NCBI GenBank assembly: GCA_025738555.1
Contig: JAOVFP010000011.1
Coordinates: 1,302,001 to 1,366,000 of the forward strand
DNA: 64,000 nucleotides
Direction of reading: 5' to 3'
Origin: Cyathus striatus
Lineage: Eukaryota > Basidiomycota > Agaricomycetes > Agaricales > Nidulariaceae
A program made the position numbers and the translations under genes. Below are positions 1 through 11,333 of the stretch, piece by piece (position 1 is the stretch's first letter; each line of letters opens with the position of its first letter). A model generated the notes under the pieces. That model was given only the letters and a program-made list of their open reading frames with translations. It was not told the DNA's origin and did no database searches.

Positions 1-146
1 ATGTCCTACCACTGTGAACTCATCCGCACATACAATCGACTTCTTTCCGGAGAAAGTTCCTCCCACATATCCCATACGCTGTAGAACTCTATTTACGCCT
101 TGGAAATATTCCCAAATAAAGCGTCTGATTCCCGGATTCTCAGGAA

Positions 147-1322
147 TCATCTCATAGGTTCCATCTGGTCTCTCATACCTTGTTTTTCCTCCCTCATAGG
201 CACATCGTCAATAAATGGCTTAGTGAACTCAGGGATTTCGTCTCTCAAGATATAAGTGACATCGTCATGGAAAATGGCTACTGAATTCGTCCATCCCATA
301 GGTAAGGTAACTAATCTTAAAGCTCCAAACGGTGTTTGGAACGTTGTAAGATCCCGCGATTCCTCATCCAATAACCTTTCATCATATCCTACGTACAGAT
401 CTAAGATTCCCCCACAGGCACGCCCAGCGAAATGGTTAGCTAACTCCTCAGTTGCCGGCGGCAATCCCGAGTGCGCTATAGTAACTTTGTTTAGGGGTTC
501 CAGACTATGTACTAGACGAAGACTTTTACCATCTTTCTTAATTACGCAAAACCACTTAGATCTATACGAAGAGTTTGATTGTTCGTATATACCGCCGTCT
601 AGCTTAGCTTTTATGATGGCACAGACCTCGTCATGTATAGCTGGTGGAATAGGTATCGGTTTTTCTACCCATGGTACATGAGGTACAGTTGGTATTTTCA
701 CGGGGGGAAAATACTCCTCCTTAAACCGACCCTTTTCTGATTCCTCCCAAGCAAAAGCCATTTCGTGTTCCTTAAGCATCCAATGCATTAGCTTACGCTC
801 CTCTGGTAACATAAATTCCTCCGTATGTGCCTTATCGATATATTCTTTCCGATCTTGAGTATATCTAATGCCTGGCTCATATTCTGGCGGCTTAGTTGGT
901 AATTTAGGTAACGTAGCTAAGGGATCTCCTATGATCTCACGCTTGATATAAAACTCCTTAGGGAGTTCCGCTAATACTGGTTTGACTTTCTTCGCAACAG
1001 GTTTATATTTCTTTCCTGCGAATACATGTCGTACCGACTTCTTCTTGGTGGGCACGGATTTCTTGACTATGTCATGGAAATTTACTACCCACCCATCTCC
1101 TTCCTTTCCTTCGCCTAGTCGTTGATTTAAATGTATATTTAACAACTGCGAAGCTTTCTCTTCCTTAATTTCACCGTGCTGTACTTGAGCCTGCAAGTAT
1201 GCGTAGGTTAACTCGTCTCCCTGGAAATTTTTGGTATTTTCTGGCATATACATACTATCTACTTTTAACTTTCCAAATCCATCTTCTGACACCACTACTG
1301 CGAACTCTCCCTGATTTTTCAT
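147..1322 (-). pseudogene. Reverse transcriptase fragment, frameshifted
   Basis: This frame encodes the start of a Ty3/gypsy reverse transcriptase. Its N-terminal linker (residues about 90-200) aligns with the 15-18 kb element: TLPKLPTKPP, then PGIRYTQDRKEYI and AFAWEESEKGRF. RT motifs follow: SYRSKWFCVIKKDGKSLRLV, the block around LDLYVGYDERL with the first catalytic Asp, TTFQTPFGALRL and FIDD. Just after FIDDVPM the frame goes wrong near 185-195, where one base appears to be missing. The neighbouring frame then continues recognisably (PENPGIRRFIWEYFQGVNRV) to the window edge. The frame abuts the protease frame at 1322. It is a dead copy. Confidence 0.88.
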
Positions 1323-2311
1323 CAGCTCATCGAATCCCGAAAATGCGACTCCTCTTGAACTACTGTCCGGCGTTTACCTCTAGCGTGCGTGGGAATGACC
1401 GTGCGCGCTCCCGTTTCTGGGGACGTCAACGTTATCATAGTTCTCCCATCTGTAGAAGTAACTACGTGACTAGCCGTAAGTACATCAAAAGGTCGCCCCA
1501 ATAACATTTGGTACGGTGGTGACGGCAAAATATGAACTTGTAAATACAGGGTTAGCTCACCCAAACTTAAGGGTACGTCCCTAGCTAATCCACAGGTTTG
1601 TTCTAAACCCCCATTCGCGCTTTGCATAGTTAAGCACGCGTCTGGGTCCCATTGGAGTCCGCATTTCTCAGCTAATGTTCTGCTCATAGTAACTATTTGC
1701 GAACCACTATCTAAAAGTGCATCTTCCACCAATGTGCCGTTTATCTTCCCTGAGATCGCCCTTAGCGCTTCCGTATCCCTTGCAACAAATACACGACGCG
1801 CTCTTTCTTCCAGAGAAAAAGTGTGCAGGTACTGCGTGATCGGGTCTGACACTACCCATCCTTTTTCACTCTTACTAATCGACGGGTTTGGAAGCTCCTT
1901 ATCTTCAACATAGATCCATTGAAAACTTGGTTTGCCTGGAGCCTCGTCGTCCGTAACTTCTTCGATCCTAGCTGCAGGCCTCTCATTAGCTAACTTATAT
2001 TTATCATACGCGCTATTCTTAGCTAGCGGCATACGTTTCGTAATGAGCTTCGCTTGTAACTCGTTCCTGACTGCCGGCGATAATCCTAAAATATCTTTCG
2101 GCGTCAACGTGATAGGCGCGTCTAAAATCTTATCAACTACGTCCTCGGGCTTCGCATCTGCCTCTACTTCCGCTCTCTGTCTGTAGGCAGGTTGCCTTTT
2201 TGGTAGCTCGTTCGCCGGTATCGGCAAGTGACCTGGACTTGGTTTTATGGGCTTTATAAATCTAAAGGGTAGCTCCGGCCCTAATAAATTATCGTTCTCT
2301 AACTCAGACAC
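1322..2311 (-). pseudogene. Retropepsin-like aspartic protease region
   Basis: A 329-residue frame corresponds to the protease part of the polyprotein. The active-site sequence LLDSGSQIVTM (about 1690-1730 on the plus strand) is the canonical D-S/T-G of retropepsins, followed by a second hydrophobic block with MLLGRPFDVL, the usual flap and C-terminal region of fungal Ty3/gypsy proteases. The preceding 180 residues are a charged linker. In the intact element the same region is fused to Gag; here it is cut off from the gag-like frames by stops and shifts at 2312-2325, so it survives only as an isolated frame. Confidence 0.82.
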
Positions 2312-2324
2312 TTTTTTATTGGTT

Positions 2325-3446
2325 TTAACTTTTTCTTCTTTTTTTCTGGGTTTTATTTATTTTCGTTCTTTTTAGTATATTTTCTTCCTCCTCACTATCT
2401 GATTCTGTATCCGCGAGCTCTCCTTCTTCTCGCTCTCTCTCCTCGAATCTGACTGCCTTTATTCTTGCACTGTCCTCCGGAGCACGCGTGACCTCAGGCT
2501 TTTCAAGAATGATTGGTTCGGCCGCTGTACTTCCTTCCTCGAACCTCTCAGAAACCCGGATTGGTATCTTTACCAGTTCGCGTTTGTACGTACTGGCTCG
2601 GTCCCTCCCCATATTCCTGCCGCGCGTCATTTTCTCTCTGCATTGTAGAGAACTGCAATTCTTGTATTTGCTGCTGCATGTACCTCATTTGCTCCGCGGG
2701 TTGCTCGTACAAATTTACGCTAGGAATTTCTGATTCTTTTCTCTTCAACATCTTATCTACTAATTCTTTATAGGGATGAGACCCTCTCGGCAATATTTCA
2801 TTCGATCCGTTCAACACGATTGATCCACGCTCTTCTCTAATCACTCCTCCTTCGAGATCTTTAGCTTTGACAGGGCACGAAGCAAAACTACAGGTCCCCC
2901 CACAATAGAAACATCCCCGGAAGAAAGGCTGGCTACCTTGATTGCCCCCGCTCCAATTTCCCGCCGGCCTCTGTCCAAAATTAGACGTTGCGGCTGGTGG
3001 CGCCTGATTACTTCGAAATTGGTACGAAGTCCATGCTGGGTTAGGATTGGGTTGAGCGGACGGCTCACAGATGCCTGCATTAACGCCTTTACTTCCTGAA
3101 TCACCTGTTGGAAACTCTGTACCTCCCTTTCTATAGATGCCATTCTGCTCTCAGTACTTTTCAACAACTGCGTAAATTTAGAGTCATCGGGCTCTTCTTT
3201 TTTCACAGCTATTGGCAACTCTACAGACTTGCCTCTGCTAAATCCTCTCGATTTCTTATGCTCGCGCTTCTCCACATACTCCTCCTCATCTTCACTGTCC
3301 GTCTCAAACGATAGTCCTCTATTATGAATTATATCGTCACACACAGATAAAACCTCGTCGAGTTCGTAAGGGTCTTCAGGGTCGATCTCTGTCCCTGGGG
3401 TAGGTGTCTTTAGCGAATTGGCCATATCTAGCCGATGCCTCACCAT
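2325..3446 (-). pseudogene. Gag C-terminal and zinc-knuckle region, broken in three frames
   Basis: Three overlapping short frames (2841-3446, 2548-2844 and 2325-2630) each carry a piece of the linker between Gag and protease, so at least two frameshifts separate them. Near 2870-2910 the minus strand reads CFYC then SFASCPVKAKDLE, matching the CCHC knuckle of the intact element but with the expected His apparently replaced by Cys. Upstream is an acidic segment rich in Glu and Asp. It belonged to the nucleocapsid part of Gag and is not functional as it stands. Confidence 0.7.
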
Positions 3447-3450
3447 TTCC

Positions 3451-4530
3451 TCAGATCTTTATGCAACGACTGCATAACGAACCACACTTGCTCAGCGTTT
3501 GATATATGTTGTGCATCTCTTCTGCTTCTGCTTTGAAATTGCGACGGAACTCTTTCCACACTGTCTTCTGCGTTACTCTAATTCCCCGATTCTCACGCTG
3601 CTCATCCATCAGCCTCTTTAGCTTCTCTCGCGAACCCATCTCATTCTCTGGATCGTATTCCCGTAACATCCGCTTCTTAAACTTATCCCACGTTCTATCT
3701 TCTCCTTTCCTCTCTGGGAAGCTTTTGACTTGTTTCCTTCTCGGTGAATTTGTGATTGTATTTACCGCGAAGTCCACTTTCGTCTTATCATCAGTTATTT
3801 TATGATGCGTAAAAAGTCCTTCTAGAGAGTCTAGCCAGAACGCTACTTCACTGCCTTGACCGTTCCATTTTGGCGCATTTTTGCCGTATGGATCCAGTTC
3901 AGGTGCCATGCTTTCTGACGGTTTAGGTGATGGAGAACGGGTACTCGGTGTTACTGATGATGGGGGACTCGGATCAATGTCTGGTGATGACGGGCGTGTA
4001 TGCGCAGTACTATGTCTAGGACTTCCGAAGGTGAATTGCCTGAAGGATGCCGAAAGGTCTGCTACTGCTCCACTAGGTTCGCTAGCGTACTCGTAATCAG
4101 GTTCTCCAAAAGCTCCGGGAAACAACAATGATCCAATATCTGGGTCCGTTGATGAATCAGACGGTGTCTCAAGAAGTCTTGTCTCACGAGGCTCGCTTAC
4201 TGATGGCCTTGACACAAACGGGAACAATGGTCTCTCTGGGGATGATAGCGCTGTCTCTGATCGTCTCTGCTCTGCACTAAGCTCTAGCTCTGGGAATGGT
4301 CTAAACTCTGGCTCTAGCTCTGTGCTCTCTCTTTTCACTGCTTTGCTCTGCTCTGCTCTCGATCTATCTCTCGCTAGCTCTTTCTCTAATGCTTGCTGTG
4401 CTCTACGTTCTGCTCGCGTTTCGCGATCAGTTTTCTGATTCTGAGCGCTACTGGACCCTGAACTCGCTTGTTGATCTGCTGCTCTGTGATGCGCTACAGC
4501 TTTGCTAGGTTTGGGTTCAGCCTCTACCAC
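3451..4530 (-). pseudogene. Gag N-terminal region of decayed Ty3/gypsy element
   Basis: A 359-residue frame is at the 5' end of the internal region. The first 200 residues are low-complexity, rich in Ser, Glu, Arg and Pro. From about residue 205 the sequence becomes capsid-like (MAPELDPYGKNAPKWNGQ, FWLDSLEGLFTHHKITDD, REYDPENEMGSREKLKRLMDEQ), matching the retrotransposon gag pattern of one region around W-F and a later conserved helix. It ends at a stop at 3451 where the intact element would continue. It starts about 100 bp inside the primer-binding-like site, as expected for gag. Confidence 0.75.
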
Positions 4531-4629
4531 ACTTTTGCCGCTCTTCTTAGATTTCGGCGGAATGGCGAGCGCGTTATTACTTATTCAATTCACACTACTC
4601 CGCAACGTTAGCGCTTGTATCCGGTTTTA

Positions 4630-4648
4630 CCCCTCGCGGTGGGCTCCA
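4630..4648 (-). other. Primer-binding-site-like sequence of left element
   Basis: Nineteen bases are identical to the sequence next to the 5' LTR of the complete element (21555-21573). Read on the minus strand the site begins TGGAGCCCACC, so a complementary tRNA 3' end would finish in GGCTCCA. Position directly upstream of gag and identity between two otherwise diverged elements support a minus-strand primer-binding site. The tRNA species was not identified. Confidence 0.75.
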
Positions 4649-5700
4649 GATAAAGTACCTAGTTTAGCGCAACGTAGTATAAATTAAAATATATGTAATT
4701 TCACTCACACCACGTACGCTCACTAAGAAGGTGCTCGGTGGGTAAGACTCGGATGCAAAATGCTTCCGGGCGAAGTAAAGTAAATGGGGAGGTGTCAAAG
4801 ACCGACGTTCACGAAGGGAAACGGCTTAGCGAACGCTTTGATGCGCGTTTTGATGCGCGTTCCTTAATCTCGGACTTAGCACGGGCTTATGACTTCTCAC
4901 TTCGCGTTGCACTTAGAATCTCAAAGCTCACACAAATACTAAAGCACGACGCTAGATGGTATTTCTCGGGGCACAGGAGACTGCCCTCATCCTACTTAAC
5001 TCTACCTATTAAATATCCTACAAAACTACGGCTAGAGGAACTATACAGTTAATACAAAAGCAGTAATTGCGCATTAGCTAAGCTGTAAAGTAGACATTGT
5101 AGACTAGCTATGAGAGTCTGGGATGGACCAGAGTAAATCACGGTTTGACATGCATATGAACGCCAAGAACGCGTCCATATGGGAAGATAACAAAGTACAA
5201 TAGAATCTGTTCGCAGGTGAGGCGCTCCATACGAAAGTATGATGCCGCGCGCTTTGACGCGTGGAAATGGGAAACGCTGAATCAGCCTGCCGAGAATGCC
5301 GGGTCTCAGACCTAGCCAGGCGCCTATGACGTGCTGATACACAGCGCTGGTACAGCGTGGTTAGATAGCGGCACTTGCCGTGGGTCTGGTCCTCATGCCT
5401 TTTCCTATGACGCGATAACATTGCTTCGATAATCTATTATTAGAATAGACGCGCGCTTAGCTCGATCTCCGGCCTTACTGGTAATTATCTCTCACCGATG
5501 TCGAGAATAAACTCTGACCTCGATGTTTCTATTCTTAGACGCTTTCCTACTTAGGCTAGTAATGTCCCTTATTAGCGCGGATCGTTCCCGCGCTAGCTAA
5601 CGGTCCGGGACCTCTACCTTAGCTACTAATTACAACCCAGATATATTGTACCGTTTGTAAGTAGCGCGTAGAATATAGAAATAATGTTTTTATAGTAGGT
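4649..5700 (-). repeat. Presumed 5' LTR of left element; outer boundary not determined
   Basis: Sequence to the right of the primer-binding-like site should be the 5' LTR of the left element. I cannot place its outer end: the partner LTR lies outside the window and no clear TG..CA end with a target duplication was found. The stretch has no coding frame of interest and contains short direct repeats such as GATGCGCGTT near 4840-4860. The end coordinate is only an estimate. Confidence 0.35.
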
Positions 5701-5719
5701 AGAAGTACGCTAGGCGTAT

Positions 5720-6170
5720 TATTTCCCACGCTCTGCTGCTATCATTCTGACCTCTACTCATTATTTCCCGCCCTCCCGCTCATTATTTCCCACGCATCCG
5801 CTTACCATTTCTGCTGTCCACTGCTGTCCACTTCCTGCTCAGCATTTCCCACGCTTTCGCTTCTCCTTTAATTATTATTTCCTGCCCTCCCTTCCGCTCG
5901 CAATTTCCCACGCATTCCATCATTTCCCGCCCTCCCGCTCATAGTTTCCCACGCTTCCGCTTTCACTTCTGATGCTCACTGGGTGTTCGCATTTATTTCC
6001 TACGCCTCCGCTTCTGCTGTTCACTGCTGTCCGCATCCCCGATCAATATTTTCCCACGCTATCGCTCATCGTTCCGACCCCTGTTTATTATTTCCCACTC
6101 ATTTCATCATTTCCCGCCCTCCCGCTCTTATTTTCCCACGCCTCCGCTCTTATTTTCCTTCACAACTAAC
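5720..6170. repeat. Degenerate pyrimidine-rich array (TTTCCCACGC / TTTCCCGCCC units)
   Basis: About a dozen irregularly spaced copies of ATTTCCCACGC or ATTTCCCGCCCTCCCGCTC occur, separated by CTGCTGTCCACTG-type spacers. Inverted copies of the same word (GCGTGGGAAAT) lie at about 6538, and close relatives occur inside the DNA transposon at 37.3-40.8 kb (near 40170 and 40550). Spacing is irregular and the units vary, so this is not a satellite or a CRISPR array; it resembles the subterminal repeats of a non-autonomous DNA transposon. Confidence 0.7.
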
Positions 6171-6589
6171 ACACTTTTCTACACAAATCACATAATCTGT
6201 ACAAAGCATGGAACATATTATAATAAAAGACTAAATACATATATAACTCGCATTTTTATAAGTTTATTTACATTAGTACTTAGTATAATATGGTCTACTA
6301 AATGTATAACAACTTATATTAAGTGATGCAAAAAGACTGAAATAAAAAGAGCAAGAATTGAGCTTAAAAATCAGAAAAGACTTGCTCACTGTTGAGCATG
6401 ATGAGCATTGATGATAAGGAAGAGTGCACATCAAAAATCACATGATGTGTTGATGTCGCAGTGATGAATATTTGTTTATGATAGATATGATTGTTCAATA
6501 CTGCACGTAAACAGAAGTAAATAAAGGCGGGCAGAGTGCGTGGGAAATATCGATGAAATCAGGCAGGGTGCGGGACAGAGCTGTGGTAG

Positions 6590-7080
6590 CAATAGTAGTG
6601 ATTAGCAAATAGTAGTACTAGTGATTAGTTTATAGTTACTGTATAGTTGAAATTTTGAAACTCGAACTTGAGGGAACTTGAAAAATTAGTGAGGAACTTA
6701 ACTCGAGAGAACTCAACTTTCAGAAAAAAATTAACAAGGAACTTAAGTCGACTCGAAAAACTTAACCTGAGGGAACTCGACTTACACTCACTCAGATAGT
6801 GGTACTAGTGATTAGTTTTTACTTTACACTTGAAATTTTGAAAATTGAACTTGAGGGAACTCGAAAAATTAGTGAGGAACTTAACTCAAGAGAACTTAAC
6901 TTTCAGAGAATTAATTAGTGAGGAACTTTAGTCGACTCAAAAACTTAAATTTCACTGAATAAAAATAAGCAGGGCCAAAGTGGAACTTAACTATAACTCA
7001 ACTGGAACTTAACTTTGACTCGACTAGAACTTAACTTTGACTCGAAAAACTTAAGGGGAACTCGAAATGTTAGCAGCCCG
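6590..7080. repeat. AACTTAACTCGA-type repeats and tandem duplication of about 185 bp
   Basis: Two diverged tandem copies of about 185 bp (about 6595-6785 and 6795-6955) share AGTACTAGTGATTAG, GAACTTGAGGGAACT and AGTGAGGAACTTAACTC. Further GGAACTTAACT and GACTCGA words follow to 7060. The stretch ends in GTTAGCAGCCC; its reverse complement GGGCTGCTAAC resembles the GGGCTACTAGA terminus of the 37.3-40.8 kb element. It may be the right end of a non-autonomous transposon covering the 5.7-7.08 kb repeats, but no left end or target duplication was found. Confidence 0.6.
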
Positions 7081-7233
7081 CTGCGAAGTTATAGAGTATA
7101 ATTAACACTTACATACATCATAACATGATTTTGCAGGTGCCACAGCAGAAAACCTAATTATATGGCCAAAAGCAAGCCATGAGTGGACGTGGTGACATGT
7201 CTATCGTCGTTTCCCCCGGGTCCGGCATTCCCT

Positions 7234-7298
7234 CGGAGAACAATTGGCACCGAATCCACTGTCTTGAAGACAGCGGATTCGGTGCCAAGTGTTCTCCG
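7234..7298. repeat. 65-bp near-perfect palindrome upstream of GH16-like gene 1
   Basis: Arms of 32 bp around a single central base pair with only about two mismatches: the left arm contains GGCACCGAATCCACTGTCTT and the right arm its complement. It lies about 160 bp upstream of the gene start at 7460. It could form a cruciform or an RNA hairpin; it may also be a tiny fold-back transposon remnant. Confidence 0.85.
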
Positions 7299-7459
7299 TA
7301 CGAAAATTTTCAGTGGCAGTTCGGTGGAGTGGATTGACACGAATAGTGACTCGAAGTATACTATCAGGGATTGGTTATCGGAACGTTTCAATGCCCATCA
7401 TATTTCTTTACATATAATCCAGGATAGTACCAATAGCTACTATGTAGTACCCCGCCAAC

Positions 7460-9331
7460 ATGCTCTGGATCCCTGCTTTCTTTATGCTACTGCCAGACCT
7501 TGTTTCCACAGCAATGTATGAGCTTGTGAAGAACAGTTCCCATTTAAACTTATATGATGATTGGGATGTCGTCAACCAAAGTACTCATATCTTTCAGTTG
7601 AATCACTTGCACACATATTTTCTGAAAGCAGACTCTTTTAGATGATGACTTTGATGATGTTGAACAACAGATGTACGATAATCCCACTGTTTCCATTAGC
7701 ACACACTAATTCTTTTGTAGCGCTGTAGACGAATCAGACCTAATAATATTGGGTGACACTAATGGTCATATAGTTTTAAAAGTAGATAATACCACTAGCA
7801 TTTCCCGAAATAGCGGTCAGATTCGGAGAAGCTCAGTCAAAATTGTTACAAAAGCTACATTTCCGATAGGAAGTGTTTGGGTTGTTGATATTTTCCATTC
7901 ACCATATGGAGTAAGTAGGTCAGTCCTGGTATAAATGACACATACTGACATTTTACGCACTAGTGTGGTGTAAAGCCAGTGTTGTATGTTCTGCAAAACC
8001 TCAGCACTGGAAGCTCTTAATTGTATTAACATTTTAAGTCGGTCTATGGCTCCAACGCAAGTCGGTGCCAGTACATGGCCTATGGGCGGGCAAGTGTTTT
8101 TCTACCTCGCACTGTATTTTGTATTTTGTTAATGTTTTCATTGCAGTGCTATAAATACGTTTGAAACAATAGATAAAGATGCATCAAGTAAAATGAGGAT
8201 GTACACTTGGGAAAAGTGTAACACATCTAGCTTAAATCCTAGCCAAATTCAGGCATCAATTGTTAACACGACGGATTGCAGCGATGTCATTACGGAGTGT
8301 ACTACTACGAATGCTGGCTTTCCTTCGTATGGTTCAAAATTCAATGATGGAGGTGGCGGTGTGTACGTTACGGAACTTGCTTCTACCGGAGTATCGTAAG
8401 ATTATTCAGCCAAAATATTACCATATATGTCACTGAGTATTTGTAGCATATGGTTCTTTCCTCGCAACAACATCCCGCCTTCCATTTTGAGTTCCACTAC
8501 TATTAACACTAGATATAGGCATTCCAGTAGCAAATTGGCCAGCTTCGATTTGCGGATCCCAAGGCTTCAATCAAGTGTTTTTGCCTCAGTCCCTAATTAT
8601 TGAAATTATACTTTGCAGCGGTGAATTTCTAATGATATTGCTTTGGCTAATGCTTACTGATGGTCAGATCTGGGTTACATAACATACAATGAATTTTGTG
8701 GACCAGACGCCTGTTCCGTGTTTGGAAATGGATCCAATTTTACAGATGCATATTTTGAGATAGGATCCATTCAAGTGTTCAACCAGTCAATTGATACTGC
8801 TAGTGGCACGTCGACTAGAAGCACCGGCACTGCCTTGAATAGTAGTGCAAATTCTATCACACCAAGTGTAACAGGAGAAGATTCTGATACCGACAAACAC
8901 AAAGGCGCGACAATCGGAATTCATATAGGTGCTATATGCGGCTTCCTTATTGTCACAGCAGCTTTTTAGTTTACAAGAGGAAAATAACCATTTCAAATTC
9001 AAAAAGAGATCCCGAGCCATTTTTCAGCACTCGTCAGGGTAATATTGATGTGGTGCATAATCCCATGCATGTACCACCACGACCGAAGCCGCCCATTACA
9101 GAGATAGCTGCGGATGTGAACACTGTGGAGTTGGGTGCTACAGAGGAAAAGAGACCATCTCATGCCTCCGCCATTGATGCCGCCGCTACCCCAGCCCCCG
9201 TCACGGTGGAAACGGCAGAATTACTGGAGGAGCTTGACATGTTGAGGAGGCGGTTAGCAGAGGTTACAGAGTCTGTAGCGGGGGACACACCACCGCCTAC
9301 TTATTACGAGGATGATGAAGATGCTGATTGA
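7460..9331 (+). pseudogene. GH16-like membrane protein gene 1, broken by small deletions
   Basis: The gene is homologous to intact gene 3 (56577-58441) exon by exon: signal peptide (MLWIPAFFMLL..), a GH16-type beta-sandwich with GSVWVVDIFHSPYG, WPMGG, then AINTFETIDKD, GGGVYVTELASTG, WFFPRNN, a Ser/Thr-rich stalk, TM helix and a tail with STRQGN, HNPMHVPPRPK, a coiled coil (AELLEELDMLRRRLAE) and PPPTYYEDDEDAD. The GH16 signature E-x-D-x-x-E reads A-I-N-x-F-E, so nucleophile and assisting Asp are lost. Introns include GTACGA..TTTTGTAG after 7670 and a GC-AG intron (GCAAGT..TTGCAG, about 8089-8146). Compared with gene 3, about two bases are missing near 8510 and one in the TM segment near 8970; both shift the frame. 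Confidence 0.8.
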
Positions 9332-10667
9332 ATGGAATATACGTATCTATTCTTCAATTATATTTCTGTAGTAAAGAATTGTACTTGACGAACATCTAAA
9401 CTCACGGATGTTAACATGTGTATTTTTCTTTCGGTATCTATACAGAAGAAAGGCGTTGGATGGAACTCCATCGTGGCTTTAGAGATACCCATGTATACGG
9501 TATAAAATGTATTGGATCAGTGGGGACTTGCGACCCCGCTTTCATTTTGATAGGGTGGCAATTAATTCGATAAGGAAATGTTAGATGAAGTATTACAAAT
9601 GACAGACAGAGTAAAGCTTACCTCGATGATCTTGGGTTTGAGAGCTGGGGTTAAGTCCCGCGCGGCCAGCTATTGTATGATAAACTTGTACACTTAACGA
9701 ATAAAACCAATCTATAATTAATATAAAGATCAGAAGAGGATGATTTTTACACGCCTGGATAGGGTAAAAACCCGAGTCTTAATATGATACTCTAAGCCCA
9801 TTGAATATAATGCGCACGCGTCTCTTATCAATTATGGAACGGTTGACGACGTTGTGGTACTAGGTGCTGAAGAGCATGTGAGCAGTTAAGACAGACCGCT
9901 AAACGCACATACCAAGGCTAACGGACGAAGCTGCAGAGAGGGTTTTAGGCATAACGGCGGTCGTTGCTACCAGACAAGCGCTTGAACATGAGCAAAACCA
10001 ATGCCGCACGTTGTCTTTAGGCGCTAGATGAGCGCCCGGCACGAATCTTCGGGTGTAGCTGAAATGGAAATTAAGTTACGACGTCCCTCACTAAGACTCG
10101 CTAGAATCCGTATTCCGTATAAACCAGGGAGAACTGAGTTCTGCGGAAATTAAGACCTTGTCCGATTTCGTACGTTCTCATTAGATTGATTTTTGACTGG
10201 GCGCGCGTACCACGCGCTACGCACAACGCGGCACAAGGCGCGTGCTGACTTCCCTATCTACTTATTTAATCTAGGGAGGTATAGTGGTATCTGAACCCAG
10301 CGTAAAAGAATCTAGGGTCGCAGACATTCACCTTAACGGGGCGTGGACGGTCTGAGTCCTTCTGATTATAAGTTACGTGTTAATCTAGGGATTTCTGAGA
10401 AAAACGATGAAATATTACGATGTCGTATGATATATGGTGTGACCTAATATTATCAGAAAGTATTCGATACAGATCTAGGAATATCTAATGCAAATCTAAT
10501 GAAAGTGTAGCATAAAATAATACTAGTAGCCAGAATAATCTACGAGTTTCTACAGGGCAGTGCCTGTTGCTGGAGCCAACTTCATTTGTTTCGACTTCAG
10601 TTGGTTTTCCTACATAGATAACTAATGTTAGAAGTTCACATCTTACCCTCTTCTTTCCGCGCTTTAG
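9332..10667. other. Intergenic, no gene seen
   Basis: After the 3' end of gene 1 there is no frame with recognisable protein character and no clear repeat boundary. Only short frames without family features occur. Confidence 0.6.
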
Positions 10668-10814
10668 CAAGAACGGGAGCAGGATGCTGGGCCCATCGTT
10701 GGCACATATCGAAACCCACAAGTAGGACCTTTGCCTCCAGATTATCGCCAGGTGTTCACGCAGTCAAATGTAGTTGGATGGGGCACGAATCCCAGTGCAA
10801 TCAACTGTGTCTGA
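10668..10814 (+). pseudogene. Tail fragment of a D-type membrane protein
   Basis: A 48-codon frame preceded by a splice-acceptor-like TTTAG encodes QDAGPIV, then LPPDYRQVF and a stop after NCV. The C-terminus of membrane protein D (62800-64000) reads VDAGPVV, then LPPEYGQVF with similar spacing. The DAGP-V and LPPxYxQVF blocks make common ancestry likely. No TM segment or ectodomain was found upstream, so it is a detached last-exon remnant. Confidence 0.55.
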
Positions 10815-11333
10815 AAAAAAGAACAACTGATGATGGCTTTGGTTACGGTACCATAACACAATGTTTCACAAGTAAATTAGAACTATAGCATATGCCCTCG
10901 GTCTACAGTAGCATCACAAATATTCGCATATGGTTCCACCTTTCCATGCATCCGTCAGAAAATTGTTCCTTTTAGTGAATCTGGAGGTGGATATTCTATT
11001 ATAAAATTTATTGACACGTATAAGCCTAGAATTGAGCACTGTATAGTATATAATTAAAAATAGATAAGACCTGTAGATAAGCGTGTAGTAATTGTATATA
11101 AATGAACGATGGGGGAACAAAATGGCAGGAACTTCCAGGCATTCTTCCCTCCAGAAGATAGGGTGTGCAATAGACAAGATTCAAAAATATTTACGAGACG
11201 TTTTGGCACCGAGAAATATGTATATAGTTTATTATTTGAATTGAAATCTGAATATCGTGACGCAAACTAAAAATAGCCCGAGTTCATTTGATCTAAAAAT
11301 ATCTTTTTCTAAATTTGGAATTGATACTACGTC
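10815..11333. other. AT-rich intergenic, nothing recognised
   Basis: No coding frame, structural RNA or boundary repeat could be supported in this stretch. Confidence 0.5.

Larger units (their letters stand above)
1..4648 (-). mobile_element. Degenerate Ty3/gypsy retrotransposon, internal region (3' part outside window)
   Basis: A minus-strand LTR retrotransposon reads from right to left: Gag-like region, zinc knuckle, retropepsin, reverse transcriptase. It runs off the left window edge within the RT domain, so RNase H, integrase and the 3' LTR are not visible. Its protein order, the motifs FIDD and DSGSQ, and a 19-nt primer-binding-like sequence shared with the complete element at 13-22 kb place both in the same broad Ty3/gypsy lineage, though they are clearly diverged. 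Coding is broken into at least five frames, including a one-base shift inside RT near position 190, so the copy cannot be autonomous. Confidence 0.9.

Noticed and set aside
2..4530. Left Ty3/gypsy element as functional
   Set aside because: At least four frame breaks, including one in RT, and an altered zinc knuckle.
4649..5700. Exact 5' LTR boundary of the left element
   Set aside because: No target duplication or partner LTR in the window; only an estimate is given.
5720..6170. CRISPR-like array
   Set aside because: Spacing is irregular, units vary, and the context is eukaryotic with spliced genes.
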